In this document: positions 17,144-24,375 of the stretch, piece after piece
Numbering within the stretch: position 1 is the first letter of the stretch
Layout of the letters: each line of letters starts with the position of its first letter
Assembly: GCA_904419785.1 (NCBI GenBank)
Contig: CAJFSY010000005.1
Span: 94,404 to 158,403, forward strand
Origin: an uncultured Neglectibacter sp.
Lineage (GTDB): Bacteria; Bacillota; Clostridia; Oscillospirales; Acutalibacteraceae
Direction: 5' to 3'
Length of the DNA: 64,000 nt
The notes under the pieces: generated by a model
The model's database searches: none
What the model saw: the letters and a program-made list of their open reading frames with translations, nothing else
Told to the model about the DNA's origin: nothing
Made by a program: the position numbers and the translations under genes

Positions 17144-17172
17144 TTGACTTTCAAGAATGCCATGAGTAAAAT
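17144..17172 (+). promoter_or_regulatory. Promoter of the alpha-galactosidase gene
   Basis: TTGACT at 17144-17149, a 17-base spacer, and TAAAAT at 17167-17172. Confidence 0.75.
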
Positions 17173-17205
17173 GAAAGTACATTTTGCAATAGGAGGAGAA
17201 CAGCT

Positions 17206-18360
17206 ATGCAGGACAAATTTTTGGGAATCACCCCGCCTATGGGGTGGAATTCCTGGAACACTTTCACTTGGAATATTCATGACAAGCTGATTCGTGAAAC
17301 CGCTGATGTCATGGTAGAAAGCGGGTTGAAAGACGCCGGTTATGAGTATGTGGTGATCGACGATTGCTGGAGTTTGAAACAGCGGGACGAGAACGGCTAC
17401 TTAGTGGCTGATCCCCAAAAGTTCCCTGAGGGAATGAAGGCTGTGGCAGATTATGTCCATAGCAAGGGACTGAAATTCGGTATGTATTCTTGCTGTGGCA
17501 CCCATACCTGCGCCGGATATCCCGGCAGTTTCGAGCATGAGTTCCAAGACGCGGAGACATTTGCTTCCTGGGGCGTGGATTATCTGAAATATGATAACTG
17601 CTATAAGCCTCGCCACGCGGATGGTGAAATGCTTTATAAGCGGATGTCCTTGGCGTTGCGCAACTGCGGAAGAGATATCTTGTTTTCCGCCTGCAACTGG
17701 GGCACGGATAATGTCCATCAGTGGATTCAAGGTTCCGGAGCCCAGCTGTTCCGCTCTACCGGTGACATTCAAGACAGCTGGGAATCCATTAAGAACCTGG
17801 CCACTTCCCAGATCGATAAGATGCCCTTCTCCGGCCCCTATTGCCACAACGATATCGATATGTTAGTAGTTGGTATGCACGGCGGAAGCAATAATGAATA
17901 TATCGGCAAGATCGGTGGCTGTACGGATGAGGAGTATCGCACGCACTTCTCCCTGTGGGCGTTGATGAATTCCCCCTTGATGATCGGCTGTGATATTCGT
18001 TCCATGAGCGATGTGACAAAAGAAACGTTGACCAATGCTGATGTGATTGCCATCAATCAGGATTTGGAGTGCCGTGGGCCTTATTGTGTCCGTCAGTGGA
18101 ACAACCCTGAGAATGTGTTGGCTCTTATCAAGCCCATGAGCGATGGTTCTTTGGCCATTGGGATGTTCAATTTCAGCGATGTGAAAAGTGAGATGTCCCT
18201 ACAATTTTGGGATTTGGGTTTGCCTGTGGCAGCCGGAGTGGGCCTGGAAATGTATAACTGCTGGACCCATCAGACAGAGGGCCGTTTCTTCGAGCGTTAC
18301 GCTGGGATGATCGAGCCTCATGGCTGCTTGGTGTTCCGGGCTAAGCTGGCGCGGAAGTGA
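17206..18360 (+). CDS. Alpha-galactosidase, GH27 family
   Basis: Hydrolyses terminal alpha-galactosides such as melibiose, raffinose or galactomannan side chains. The start GITPPMGWNSWN is a GH27 hallmark. The nucleophile Asp is in DYLKYDNC and the acid/base Asp in the CHNDIDML motif. 384 residues without a signal peptide, so probably cytoplasmic, acting on imported oligosaccharides. No transporter or LacI/AraC regulator is adjacent. Its stop overlaps the next small gene. Confidence 0.92.
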   Translation: MQDKFLGITPPMGWNSWNTFTWNIHDKLIRETADVMVESGLKDAGYEYVVIDDCWSLKQRDENGYLVADPQKFPEGMKAVADYVHSKGLKFGMYSCCGTHTCAGYPGSFEHEFQDAETFASWGVDYLKYDNCYKPRHADGEMLYKRMSLALRNCGRDILFSACNWGTDNVHQWIQGSGAQLFRSTGDIQDSWESIKNLATSQIDKMPFSGPYCHNDIDMLVVGMHGGSNNEYIGKIGGCTDEEYRTHFSLWALMNSPLMIGCDIRSMSDVTKETLTNADVIAINQDLECRGPYCVRQWNNPENVLALIKPMSDGSLAIGMFNFSDVKSEMSLQFWDLGLPVAAGVGLEMYNCWTHQTEGRFFERYAGMIEPHGCLVFRAKLARK

Positions 18361-18563
18361 TGGCGAATTATCAGACGTGCAAGAAATGCGGAGCTCCCTT
18401 GGGCGGGGATGATATCGCTATTTTCCGAAAGCTGGTCAATCGAATGGCGGAAGAATTTTTTTGCATCGATTGTTTGGCGGATTATTTTGATTGTCCCCGA
18501 GAAGAGATTGAAAAGCGCATCCGGTGGTATCGGGAGAGCGGGGAGTGCACCTTGTTTCGATGA
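18360..18563 (+). CDS. Small zinc-ribbon-like protein
   Basis: 67 residues. The cysteines CKKC near the N terminus and CIDC near residue 35 look like a four-cysteine zinc site, and a short charged helix follows. It starts at the ATG that shares its first base with the last base of the alpha-galactosidase stop codon; GTG at 18357 is the alternative. The function is unknown. Co-translation with the glycosidase is likely, but the two need not act together. Confidence 0.6.
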   Translation: MANYQTCKKCGAPLGGDDIAIFRKLVNRMAEEFFCIDCLADYFDCPREEIEKRIRWYRESGECTLFR

Positions 18564-18660
18564 AATTACCTTTATTTTGTGTTTTTTCTGAAAAAAACCT
18601 GTTTTTGTTCCTGTATTTTGACAGCAGATGTGAATAGTTTGTGAACAATTAAAAATGCGC

Positions 18661-18689
18661 TTGCAATCTTGGAATGGCCGTGCTAGAAT
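18661..18689 (+). promoter_or_regulatory. Promoter of the small membrane protein gene
   Basis: TTGCAA at 18661-18666, a 17-base spacer, and TAGAAT at 18684-18689. The three TGTAAC repeats begin at the last base of the -10 box. Confidence 0.65.
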
Positions 18690-18725
18690 GTAACCAAATT
18701 GTAACAGTTGTCATTGAAGTGTAAC
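18689..18725 (+). repeat. Three TGTAAC direct repeats downstream of the -10 box
   Basis: TGTAAC occurs at 18689-18694, 18700-18705 and 18720-18725. The spacings are 11 and 20 bases, near one and two helix turns. This is the pattern of a tandem-dimer response regulator (OmpR/PhoB family) operator. Placed over the transcription start, it would most simply act as a repressor site. Confidence 0.5.
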
Positions 18726-18766
18726 TTTCTACATCGTGGGGCGGCTTCGGAAAGGAGTGTGCTGGA

Positions 18767-19111
18767 ATGCGGAAAAGGACTCTGAAAAACTTATTCTCAT
18801 TCTTGTTGGTACTGGTTTTAACGGTTTGCACAGTGGCCACTTTAAGCATGGTCACTCAGGCCAAAACTGACCCAACTCTTCCGGTGGTTGAGAAAACTAT
18901 TCCTGCCACGGAACTTTCCGCTTCCATTTCTCATTCGTTAGTTGCGTCGCCTTTAGTTTGCGTTGGCGGTTTTCTGTTGGTGCTGGTCATTGTAGTATTT
19001 GGTTTGACCATGTATCGCAGAGATAAACGCCGCGGGAAAGAAACGCCACAGGGAAAGCGCAGTTATATTCCTCGGGCGGACATGTCCTTCGTAGGCAAAA
19101 ACAGAGTATAA
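18767..19111 (+). CDS. Small membrane protein with signal-like N terminus
   Basis: 114 residues. A basic N terminus with a hydrophobic segment (about residues 9-31) ends at a TQA-K site that could be cleaved by signal peptidase. A short exterior loop, a second hydrophobic segment (residues 62-84) and a basic cytoplasmic tail with YRRDKRRGK follow. ATG follows AAAGGAG. I do not recognise the family. The repeat array upstream suggests it responds to a two-component signal. Confidence 0.65.
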   Translation: MRKRTLKNLFSFLLVLVLTVCTVATLSMVTQAKTDPTLPVVEKTIPATELSASISHSLVASPLVCVGGFLLVLVIVVFGLTMYRRDKRRGKETPQGKRSYIPRADMSFVGKNRV

Positions 19112-19142
19112 GGGTTTTCGTCCTTTCATATTTTACCTCGGA

Positions 19143-19174
19143 ACAGGGCCGGCAGTTTTGCCGGTCCTGTTTTT
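19143..19174 (+). terminator. Terminator after the small membrane protein gene
   Basis: ACAGGGCCGGCA pairs with TGCCGGTCCTGT (one G-T pair) and is followed by T5. Confidence 0.85.
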
Positions 19175-19215
19175 GTCTTTTAGCACGTAGCATAATGGAG
19201 GACTAAACTGTATAT

Positions 19216-19256
19216 AAAAAGCACTTTCGGAACTGTGTTTTCCGAAAGTGCTTTTT
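19216..19256. terminator. Terminator downstream of the P-loop kinase gene
   Basis: A perfect 15-bp inverted repeat (AAAAAGCACTTTCGG / CCGAAAGTGCTTTTT) with T5 on either strand. It mainly ends the leftward kinase transcript. Confidence 0.85.
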
Positions 19257-19260
19257 GACT

Positions 19261-19797
19261 TTAAATTTGCTGTGTTGTTTGTAGAAGGTCCATCAGCCGT
19301 GTTAGATTTTCTTCCACCGGTCTTGTGCTGTCTAAAGAAATGACTGGGCAGGTGAGAGTGGAAAGCCATTCCTCGACTTCACGGTCATCGCGCTGCGCAG
19401 CAAAGGAAAGGAATCTGCTTTCTCTTTCGTATAAATCGCCGCCGGGCAGCATTCTAGCCCCAAATTTTTGCCAGGAACGCTGGAATACTCTTTGCGCCCG
19501 TGTTTTTTGATCAGCTCGCAGCCAAATAGCGCAGGTATACAGGGAAGTTATGGTTTCTCCGTAGTTCCCCTTGACTGCGGCAAGGACAAAATTGCGGCAG
19601 CTTTGCGCGCGTTCCAGCAAAATAGCGGAAGCTTCCTCCCGGGAGTGTGAAACCGCGTAAGGATAGTCCCCGGTATCTTTTGGGAAAAAGCAATCTTCAA
19701 TGTCGATGAATTCCCAATCCAGCCGGTTGGCCAAGGCTTTTCCCAAAGTGCTTTTTCCGCTGCCATTGCAGCCGCAGATGATGATCCCTTTTCCCAT
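19261..19797 (-). CDS. P-loop kinase-like protein
   Basis: 178 residues with a Walker A GCNGSGKST right at the N terminus and the IDIEDCFF segment typical of shikimate- or gluconate-kinase-like folds (acidic residue after strand 2). A lid-like RVFQRSWQKFG stretch follows. It probably phosphorylates a small metabolite, but the substrate is not evident. Last gene of a leftward group with dtd and the DUF5596 protein; 35 bases separate it from the latter. Confidence 0.75.
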   Translation of the reverse strand: MGKGIIICGCNGSGKSTLGKALANRLDWEFIDIEDCFFPKDTGDYPYAVSHSREEASAILLERAQSCRNFVLAAVKGNYGETITSLYTCAIWLRADQKTRAQRVFQRSWQKFGARMLPGGDLYERESRFLSFAAQRDDREVEEWLSTLTCPVISLDSTRPVEENLTRLMDLLQTTQQI

Positions 19798-19832
19798 GGA
19801 TGGCTGCTTCCTAAGATTTGCTCATGGAGAAC

Positions 19833-20741
19833 TCAGCGGTTGACGATTTTCTCGCCGTCAAAGATCAGCACGCCAAAGCCATAACCGGTTTGCTTGCCTT
19901 GCAGCAGCCAGTTTTTAAAGGCCCGCTGCATCGAGGTTTTTTCGGGAAGTTCTGCCGTGGGCTTTTGATATTCGCCGCCAAAGACACGCCAAGCGTCATG
20001 GAACACTTCTTCCGAACCGCTTTCGATCAAATCAAAATCCCCGATAAAGCTCACAATATTAGAAGCAGGGGAGAGAATCTCACGGTTTTGGGGATACAGC
20101 AGCCAGGAATGGCAAACGCATACCAGCGGCCCGCCGTCAAGTTCATCACGGAAGAACTCATAGGCGCGCTTGTAGGAATCCAGCCGGGCGGCTTCGTCGA
20201 AAGGTTCCCCGCTGGAGGGAATGTGGATGCTCTTTACAGGGTCGCCGGGGTTGATCACAAATCCATTCTTCTCATAAGGTTCTTTTCCCTCGTATGTAGT
20301 GCTTTCATATTCCAAACGGCCCAGTTTCACCAAGTCGCAGGAGAAGAAAATGGGATACCAGAAAGCCACAAAATTGCCCCAGACCCCATGGACATTTTTG
20401 CATTCCAACACTTTGAATTTCAAATCGCTGAACGTATCCCATACGATATCCTCTGGGACGCCTTTTTCCAGGTAAGCGTTTACAGCGGGCTGAGATGCCT
20501 GAATCAAGAACAGCAGCCATACCGTATAGACGTTGACACAGCTTTCATCCGCAATGGCTTTCACCAAAGGCTCGACCACTTTCAAATCCAGGTCATGGCT
20601 GTATAAGCACTCCACTGCGCCGTCCAGGGCTTCTTCTTGTCCTGTCTGCACCAGAACATCCTGGCAGCGGAGAGCTTCTTGTTTCGCTTCTTCCGGAAAT
20701 CCTGTTTTGTCCATTAAAAGTTTCAGAAATTGCTGGTCCAT
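19833..20741 (-). CDS. Acyltransferase-domain protein (DUF5596-like)
   Basis: 302 residues. The pattern fits clostridial proteins annotated as acyltransferase-domain/DUF5596: an N-terminal helical part, and a C-terminal GNAT-like half with the CVCHSWLLYPQNREIL stretch. The match is from memory of the family and is not certain, and the substrate is unknown. ATG is preceded by GGGAGG. It lies between dtd (18 bases) and the kinase in a leftward unit. Confidence 0.6.
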   Translation of the reverse strand: MDQQFLKLLMDKTGFPEEAKQEALRCQDVLVQTGQEEALDGAVECLYSHDLDLKVVEPLVKAIADESCVNVYTVWLLFLIQASQPAVNAYLEKGVPEDIVWDTFSDLKFKVLECKNVHGVWGNFVAFWYPIFFSCDLVKLGRLEYESTTYEGKEPYEKNGFVINPGDPVKSIHIPSSGEPFDEAARLDSYKRAYEFFRDELDGGPLVCVCHSWLLYPQNREILSPASNIVSFIGDFDLIESGSEEVFHDAWRVFGGEYQKPTAELPEKTSMQRAFKNWLLQGKQTGYGFGVLIFDGEKIVNR

Positions 20742-20759
20742 AAATCTGTTCCTCCCAAA

Positions 20760-21215
20760 TTATTTTCCTATTTTTTCTGTATCGATGATCAGTGTCACCG
20801 GTCCATTGTTTGCCACAAGCACATCCATGTGGGCGCCGAACTCCCCGGTCTCCACTTTTTTGATGCCCAGGTTTTTAGCGCGCTCCACAAAATGAAGGTA
20901 AAGTTTCTCCGCTTCTTCCGGAGGGGCGGCTAAATCAAAAGAAGGCCGTCTGCCTTTTTTGCAATCGGAACCCAGAGTGAAATTGGAAACCACCAGCAAT
21001 TCTCCGCCGATATCTTCCAGGGAGAGGTTCATTTTCCCATTTTCATCGGTAAAAACTCGCAGTCCTTGGATTTTTTCTGCCAAGAAATCTGCCTGCGCTT
21101 CCGTATCGCCTTTCATCACGCCTAAAAAGACTACCAGCCCTTGTTCGATGCGCCGTGCCTCTCGATAGTCGATGGTGATCTCGGCCCGGCTCACCCGTTG
21201 TATCACTGCCCGCAT
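20760..21215 (-). CDS. dtd: D-aminoacyl-tRNA deacylase
   Basis: Removes D-amino acids (and Gly from tRNA-Ala) from mischarged tRNA. 151 residues with MRAVIQRVSRA at the start, the SNFTLGSDCKKGRRPSF motif and the NNGPVT cis-proline/threonine motif that forms the active site. ATG at 21215 follows GGAGGG by six bases. First gene of its leftward transcription unit. Adjacent relA, common in Firmicutes, is absent here. Confidence 0.93.
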   Translation of the reverse strand: MRAVIQRVSRAEITIDYREARRIEQGLVVFLGVMKGDTEAQADFLAEKIQGLRVFTDENGKMNLSLEDIGGELLVVSNFTLGSDCKKGRRPSFDLAAPPEEAEKLYLHFVERAKNLGIKKVETGEFGAHMDVLVANNGPVTLIIDTEKIGK

Positions 21216-21245
21216 AATGTCCCTCCGTCTCATGAAGTTGTCCCT

Positions 21246-21274
21246 ATCTTAGCATACTTCCCACAGAAGGTAAA
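21246..21274 (-). promoter_or_regulatory. Promoter of the dtd unit
   Basis: Minus strand TTTACC at 21274-21269, 17-base spacer, TAAGAT at 21251-21246. Confidence 0.6.
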
Positions 21275-21303
21275 CGGATTTTTTGAGAAAAAGCAGGAGA
21301 TTC

Positions 21304-21332
21304 TTGCGTATGCGAAAAGCCCCTGATATAAT
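21304..21332 (+). promoter_or_regulatory. Promoter of the aldose-1-epimerase homologue
   Basis: TTGCGT at 21304-21309, 17-base spacer, TATAAT at 21327-21332. Confidence 0.75.
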
Positions 21333-21366
21333 GGAAACAGAATCCAGCAGATAAGGAGGAGTTGCG

Positions 21367-22242
21367 ATGATCTACACACTGACAAACGGAAACTATACCG
21401 CTCAGGTAAATTCCACCGGAGCGGAACTGTTTTCCCTGAAAGGCCCGGACGGCTTTGAGTATATTTGGACAGGCGATCCCGACTATTGGACAGGCCATGC
21501 TCCTGTGCTGTTCCCCATGGTGGGCTGGCTGCGGGGAGGCAAGGCGAAACTAGACGGCAAATGGGTGAAAATGGGGCGTCACGGTTTTGCGCGCCGAAGC
21601 GAGTTTTCTTTGGCAGAAGAGGGGGAAGGCAAGCTTTCTCTGCGGCTCGTCTCGAATGAGGAGACAAAAAAATGCTATCCCTATGACTTTGCCCTTACTG
21701 TAACCTATACCTTAGAAGAGAACGGTTATAAGACTGCCTTTACGGTGGAAAATACTGGTGACCGGCCTATGCCGTTTACCATCGGCGGCCATCCGGGATT
21801 TTGCGTTCCCGTTGACGAGAAAGCTTCCTTTGAGGACTATGTCATCCGTTTTGAAAAAGAAGAGACCCAGCGCTGTCCCGGTTTTGTGGGAGAAGGCTTG
21901 CTGGATTATTCCCAGATCAATCTGGAACTGCAAGGCCAGCGGGAGATTCCCCTGCGTCATGAACTGTTCTATCGGGATGCTTTGGTCTTTGAAAAATTGC
22001 AGTCCTCCACGGTTGCTTTGGTAAATCCCAATACAGGAAAAGGCGTGGAGATGGAGTTCTCCCAGTTCCCTCTGCTGGGAATTTGGTCCGCGGCCAATGA
22101 TGGCCCGTATGTCTGCCTGGAGCCTTGGACAGGCTGCGGCACCATCGCTACGGAGAGCGACCAGTTTGAGCAGAAAAAAGGGATGGAATCCCTGCCTGCC
22201 GGACAACAGAAAACATACGCATTTTCCGTGCGTTTTTTGTAA
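21367..22242 (+). CDS. Aldose 1-epimerase family protein (LacX-like)
   Basis: 291 residues with a galactose-mutarotase fold. The HAPVLFPMVGWLRGG and MGRHGFARRSEF blocks are typical of the LacX branch, and the IGGHPGFCVP segment carries the catalytic His. It interconverts alpha and beta sugar anomers; the sugar is not known. Single-gene unit with its own promoter and terminator. Confidence 0.88.
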   Translation: MIYTLTNGNYTAQVNSTGAELFSLKGPDGFEYIWTGDPDYWTGHAPVLFPMVGWLRGGKAKLDGKWVKMGRHGFARRSEFSLAEEGEGKLSLRLVSNEETKKCYPYDFALTVTYTLEENGYKTAFTVENTGDRPMPFTIGGHPGFCVPVDEKASFEDYVIRFEKEETQRCPGFVGEGLLDYSQINLELQGQREIPLRHELFYRDALVFEKLQSSTVALVNPNTGKGVEMEFSQFPLLGIWSAANDGPYVCLEPWTGCGTIATESDQFEQKKGMESLPAGQQKTYAFSVRFL

Positions 22243-22290
22243 TGCAACTTTGAGACCGTCGGCATAAAATTCCGTCCAGTTTATGTGAGA

Positions 22291-22321
22291 AGGGCAGCGG
22301 GAATATCCGCTGCCCTTTTTT
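22291..22321 (+). terminator. Terminator after the epimerase gene
   Basis: AGGGCAGCGG/CCGCTGCCCT hairpin followed by T6. Confidence 0.88.
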
Positions 22322-22342
22322 GCGCCCAAAGATAGGAGTAAT

Positions 22343-22504
22343 ATGTTTGTATCCTGTTTACGCAAACGATTTCTTATGCAAAACCTAATAAGCTTGAACG
22401 TTTTTTTCGGCGAAATACCGAAAAGGAAATTTGGAAAACCCCTTCCTTTTTTTGAAACGAGGTCTATAATTATGGAAGCTTGGAATCCAGGAGTTTTCTG
22501 CTAA
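22343..22504 (+). CDS. Possible 53-codon leader ORF upstream of the ABC exporter
   Basis: ATG at 22343 has GGAG five bases upstream and stays open to TAA at 22502-22504, encoding a basic, Phe-rich 53-residue peptide (start MFVSCLRKRF, end NPGVFC). It precedes a heterodimeric drug exporter, recalling bmrB, the roughly 54-codon leader of Bacillus bmrCD. Against it: the best -10 element (TATAAT at 22465-22470) lies inside the ORF, and only 21 bases separate the start from the previous terminator. It could be a chance frame. Confidence 0.25.
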   Translation: MFVSCLRKRFLMQNLISLNVFFGEIPKRKFGKPLPFFETRSIIMEAWNPGVFC

Positions 22505-22595
22505 GGAAAACGCGCCGAGCATCCACCTTTCAGGGCGGACCGGCTGCCTTGTAGGGAGGAAACAGTTCCGCGCAGGGAAACGCCCCGCGCGAAAA
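22489..22595 (+). promoter_or_regulatory. Structured leader of the ABC exporter operon
   Basis: Three hairpins can be drawn by eye: GTTTTC/GAAAAC around the stop of the possible leader ORF; CGCC/GGCG over 22511-22540; and a strong CGCGC-A-GGG / CCC-C-GCGCG stem at 22569-22591 just before the ribosome binding site. It does not match a riboswitch class I know. No T run follows, so control would be at translation or by an antitermination scheme not visible here. Confidence 0.4.
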
Positions 22596-22608
22596 GGGAG
22601 GAATGTGT

Positions 22609-24375
22609 ATGTTTCAGTTAAAGTGGGTGTGGAAGCACATGGAAGGCTTCCGAAAACAGTATATCTTTGCCTTGTGCTCCACGGCGGTGCTGTCTGTGCT
22701 GGCTTTGGGCAATTCCGTGATTACCGCCAATATCATGGATACCGTGTTTGAGCCCCTTACCGAGACCGGTGTGGTAACGGAACAAGTGGTGCAGCATTTG
22801 ATGGTGCTGGTGGCCATCTTGATCGGCTTCACGCTATTCCGTACCACTTTTGGTTATTGCTCTGTCATGACCTATGAAACTTGTTCACAAAAACTGATCT
22901 ATAAGCTTCGCCGGGACCTGTATAAAAATATGCAGGAACAAGATCAGGAATTTTACGGCAAGAACCGTACCGGAGACTTGATGACCCGGCTTACCGGTGA
23001 CATGGATATGATCCGGCATGCGGTGTGCTGGGTTATCCGGCAGCTTATCGACTGCACAGTGCTGTTTTTAACCACTTCTATCACCTTTTTGGTGACAGAC
23101 TGGCTGTTCGCCCTGTCGATGCTGGCGGTAACGCCCATTATTTTCGGGCTTACTTACGCTTTCTCCAAGCGGGTGCATCCCCTTTATGTGGACCTGCGTG
23201 AGCGTCTTTCTCAGCTGAACACCTGCGCTCAGGAGAATATCTCCGGAAACCGGGTGGTAAAAGCGTTTGCCCGAGAAGATTATGAGATCAACAAGTTTGA
23301 CGAAAAGAACACCGATTATAAGAAAGCCAATACCAAGGCGTCTTTGCTGTGGCTGAAATACAGCCCCTTCATTGATGGGCTTTCCCAGTCTCTGTCTATT
23401 GCCGTGCTGTTGGTGGGAGGCGCTTTCCTCATCTCCGGCCGCATTTCTATCGGTACGTTCACATTGTTCAACTCTTTGACCTGGACTCTGACCAACCCCA
23501 TGCGGATGCTGGGAATGCACTTGAACGATTTGCAGAGGTTCTTTGCCAGTGCCAACAAGATCATTGAGCTGTATTATGCTAAGTCCACCATTACTTCCCG
23601 TTCCGATGCCAAACAAGTGAAGGGAAGAATTCATGGCGAGATCGATTTCAAGGGCGTTGGACTGAATCTCCATGGTATGCCTGTGCTGCAGGACATCAAC
23701 CTGCATATCCAGCCTGGAGAGACTGTGGCCATCATGGGACCCACGGGTTCTGGTAAGACTTCTCTGGTGAATCTGATCCCCCGGTTTACCGATGTGAGCG
23801 CCGGTACGCTCACCATCGACGGGACGCCTGTAGGACGCTATGATTTGCACGGATTGCGCCATTCCATTGGCATCGCCACCCAGGATGTGTTCCTGTTTTC
23901 AGATACAGTGGATGGGAATATTGCCTATGGAAACACAGAACTTTCGGAAGAAGATGTGAAGCGTTACGCCAAAATGGCGGATGTAGATTTCGTAGAGAAG
24001 CTTCCTGACGGTTTTGAAACGCTTATCGGCGAGCGGGGCACCGGCTTGTCCGGCGGCCAGAAGCAGCGTATCGCGTTGGCGCGGGCTTTGGCTGTGCGGC
24101 CTTCCATCCTGATTTTGGATGATACCACTTCCGCAGTGGACCTCGAAACAGAAAAATATATTCAAGAGCAGCTGGCAAACCTGGATTTCCCCTGCACAAA
24201 GATCATTGTCGCCCAGCGTATCTCCACCACCAAGCGGGCGGATAAGATCGTGGTGCTGGATAAAGGCCGGATCGTGGATATAGGCACACATGAGGAGCTG
24301 TCCCAGCGGCCTGGATATTACCGGGAAGTGTTCCTGCTGCAAAACGGCATGGATGAGGAAAAGGAGGTGGTTTAA
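22609..24375 (+). CDS. ABC exporter half-transporter, degenerate-site subunit (BmrC/TM287-like)
   Basis: 588 residues: six transmembrane helices, then an ATPase domain with Walker A GPTGSGKTS (about residue 377), signature LSGGQ (about 479) and Walker B LILDD (about 500). The catalytic Glu after Walker B is Asp, while the signature is canonical. With its partner it forms one degenerate and one active ATP site, as in BmrCD and LmrCD drug exporters. ATG at 22609 is seven bases after AGGGAGG; ATG at 22603 is too close. Confidence 0.9.
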   Translation: MFQLKWVWKHMEGFRKQYIFALCSTAVLSVLALGNSVITANIMDTVFEPLTETGVVTEQVVQHLMVLVAILIGFTLFRTTFGYCSVMTYETCSQKLIYKLRRDLYKNMQEQDQEFYGKNRTGDLMTRLTGDMDMIRHAVCWVIRQLIDCTVLFLTTSITFLVTDWLFALSMLAVTPIIFGLTYAFSKRVHPLYVDLRERLSQLNTCAQENISGNRVVKAFAREDYEINKFDEKNTDYKKANTKASLLWLKYSPFIDGLSQSLSIAVLLVGGAFLISGRISIGTFTLFNSLTWTLTNPMRMLGMHLNDLQRFFASANKIIELYYAKSTITSRSDAKQVKGRIHGEIDFKGVGLNLHGMPVLQDINLHIQPGETVAIMGPTGSGKTSLVNLIPRFTDVSAGTLTIDGTPVGRYDLHGLRHSIGIATQDVFLFSDTVDGNIAYGNTELSEEDVKRYAKMADVDFVEKLPDGFETLIGERGTGLSGGQKQRIALARALAVRPSILILDDTTSAVDLETEKYIQEQLANLDFPCTKIIVAQRISTTKRADKIVVLDKGRIVDIGTHEELSQRPGYYREVFLLQNGMDEEKEVV

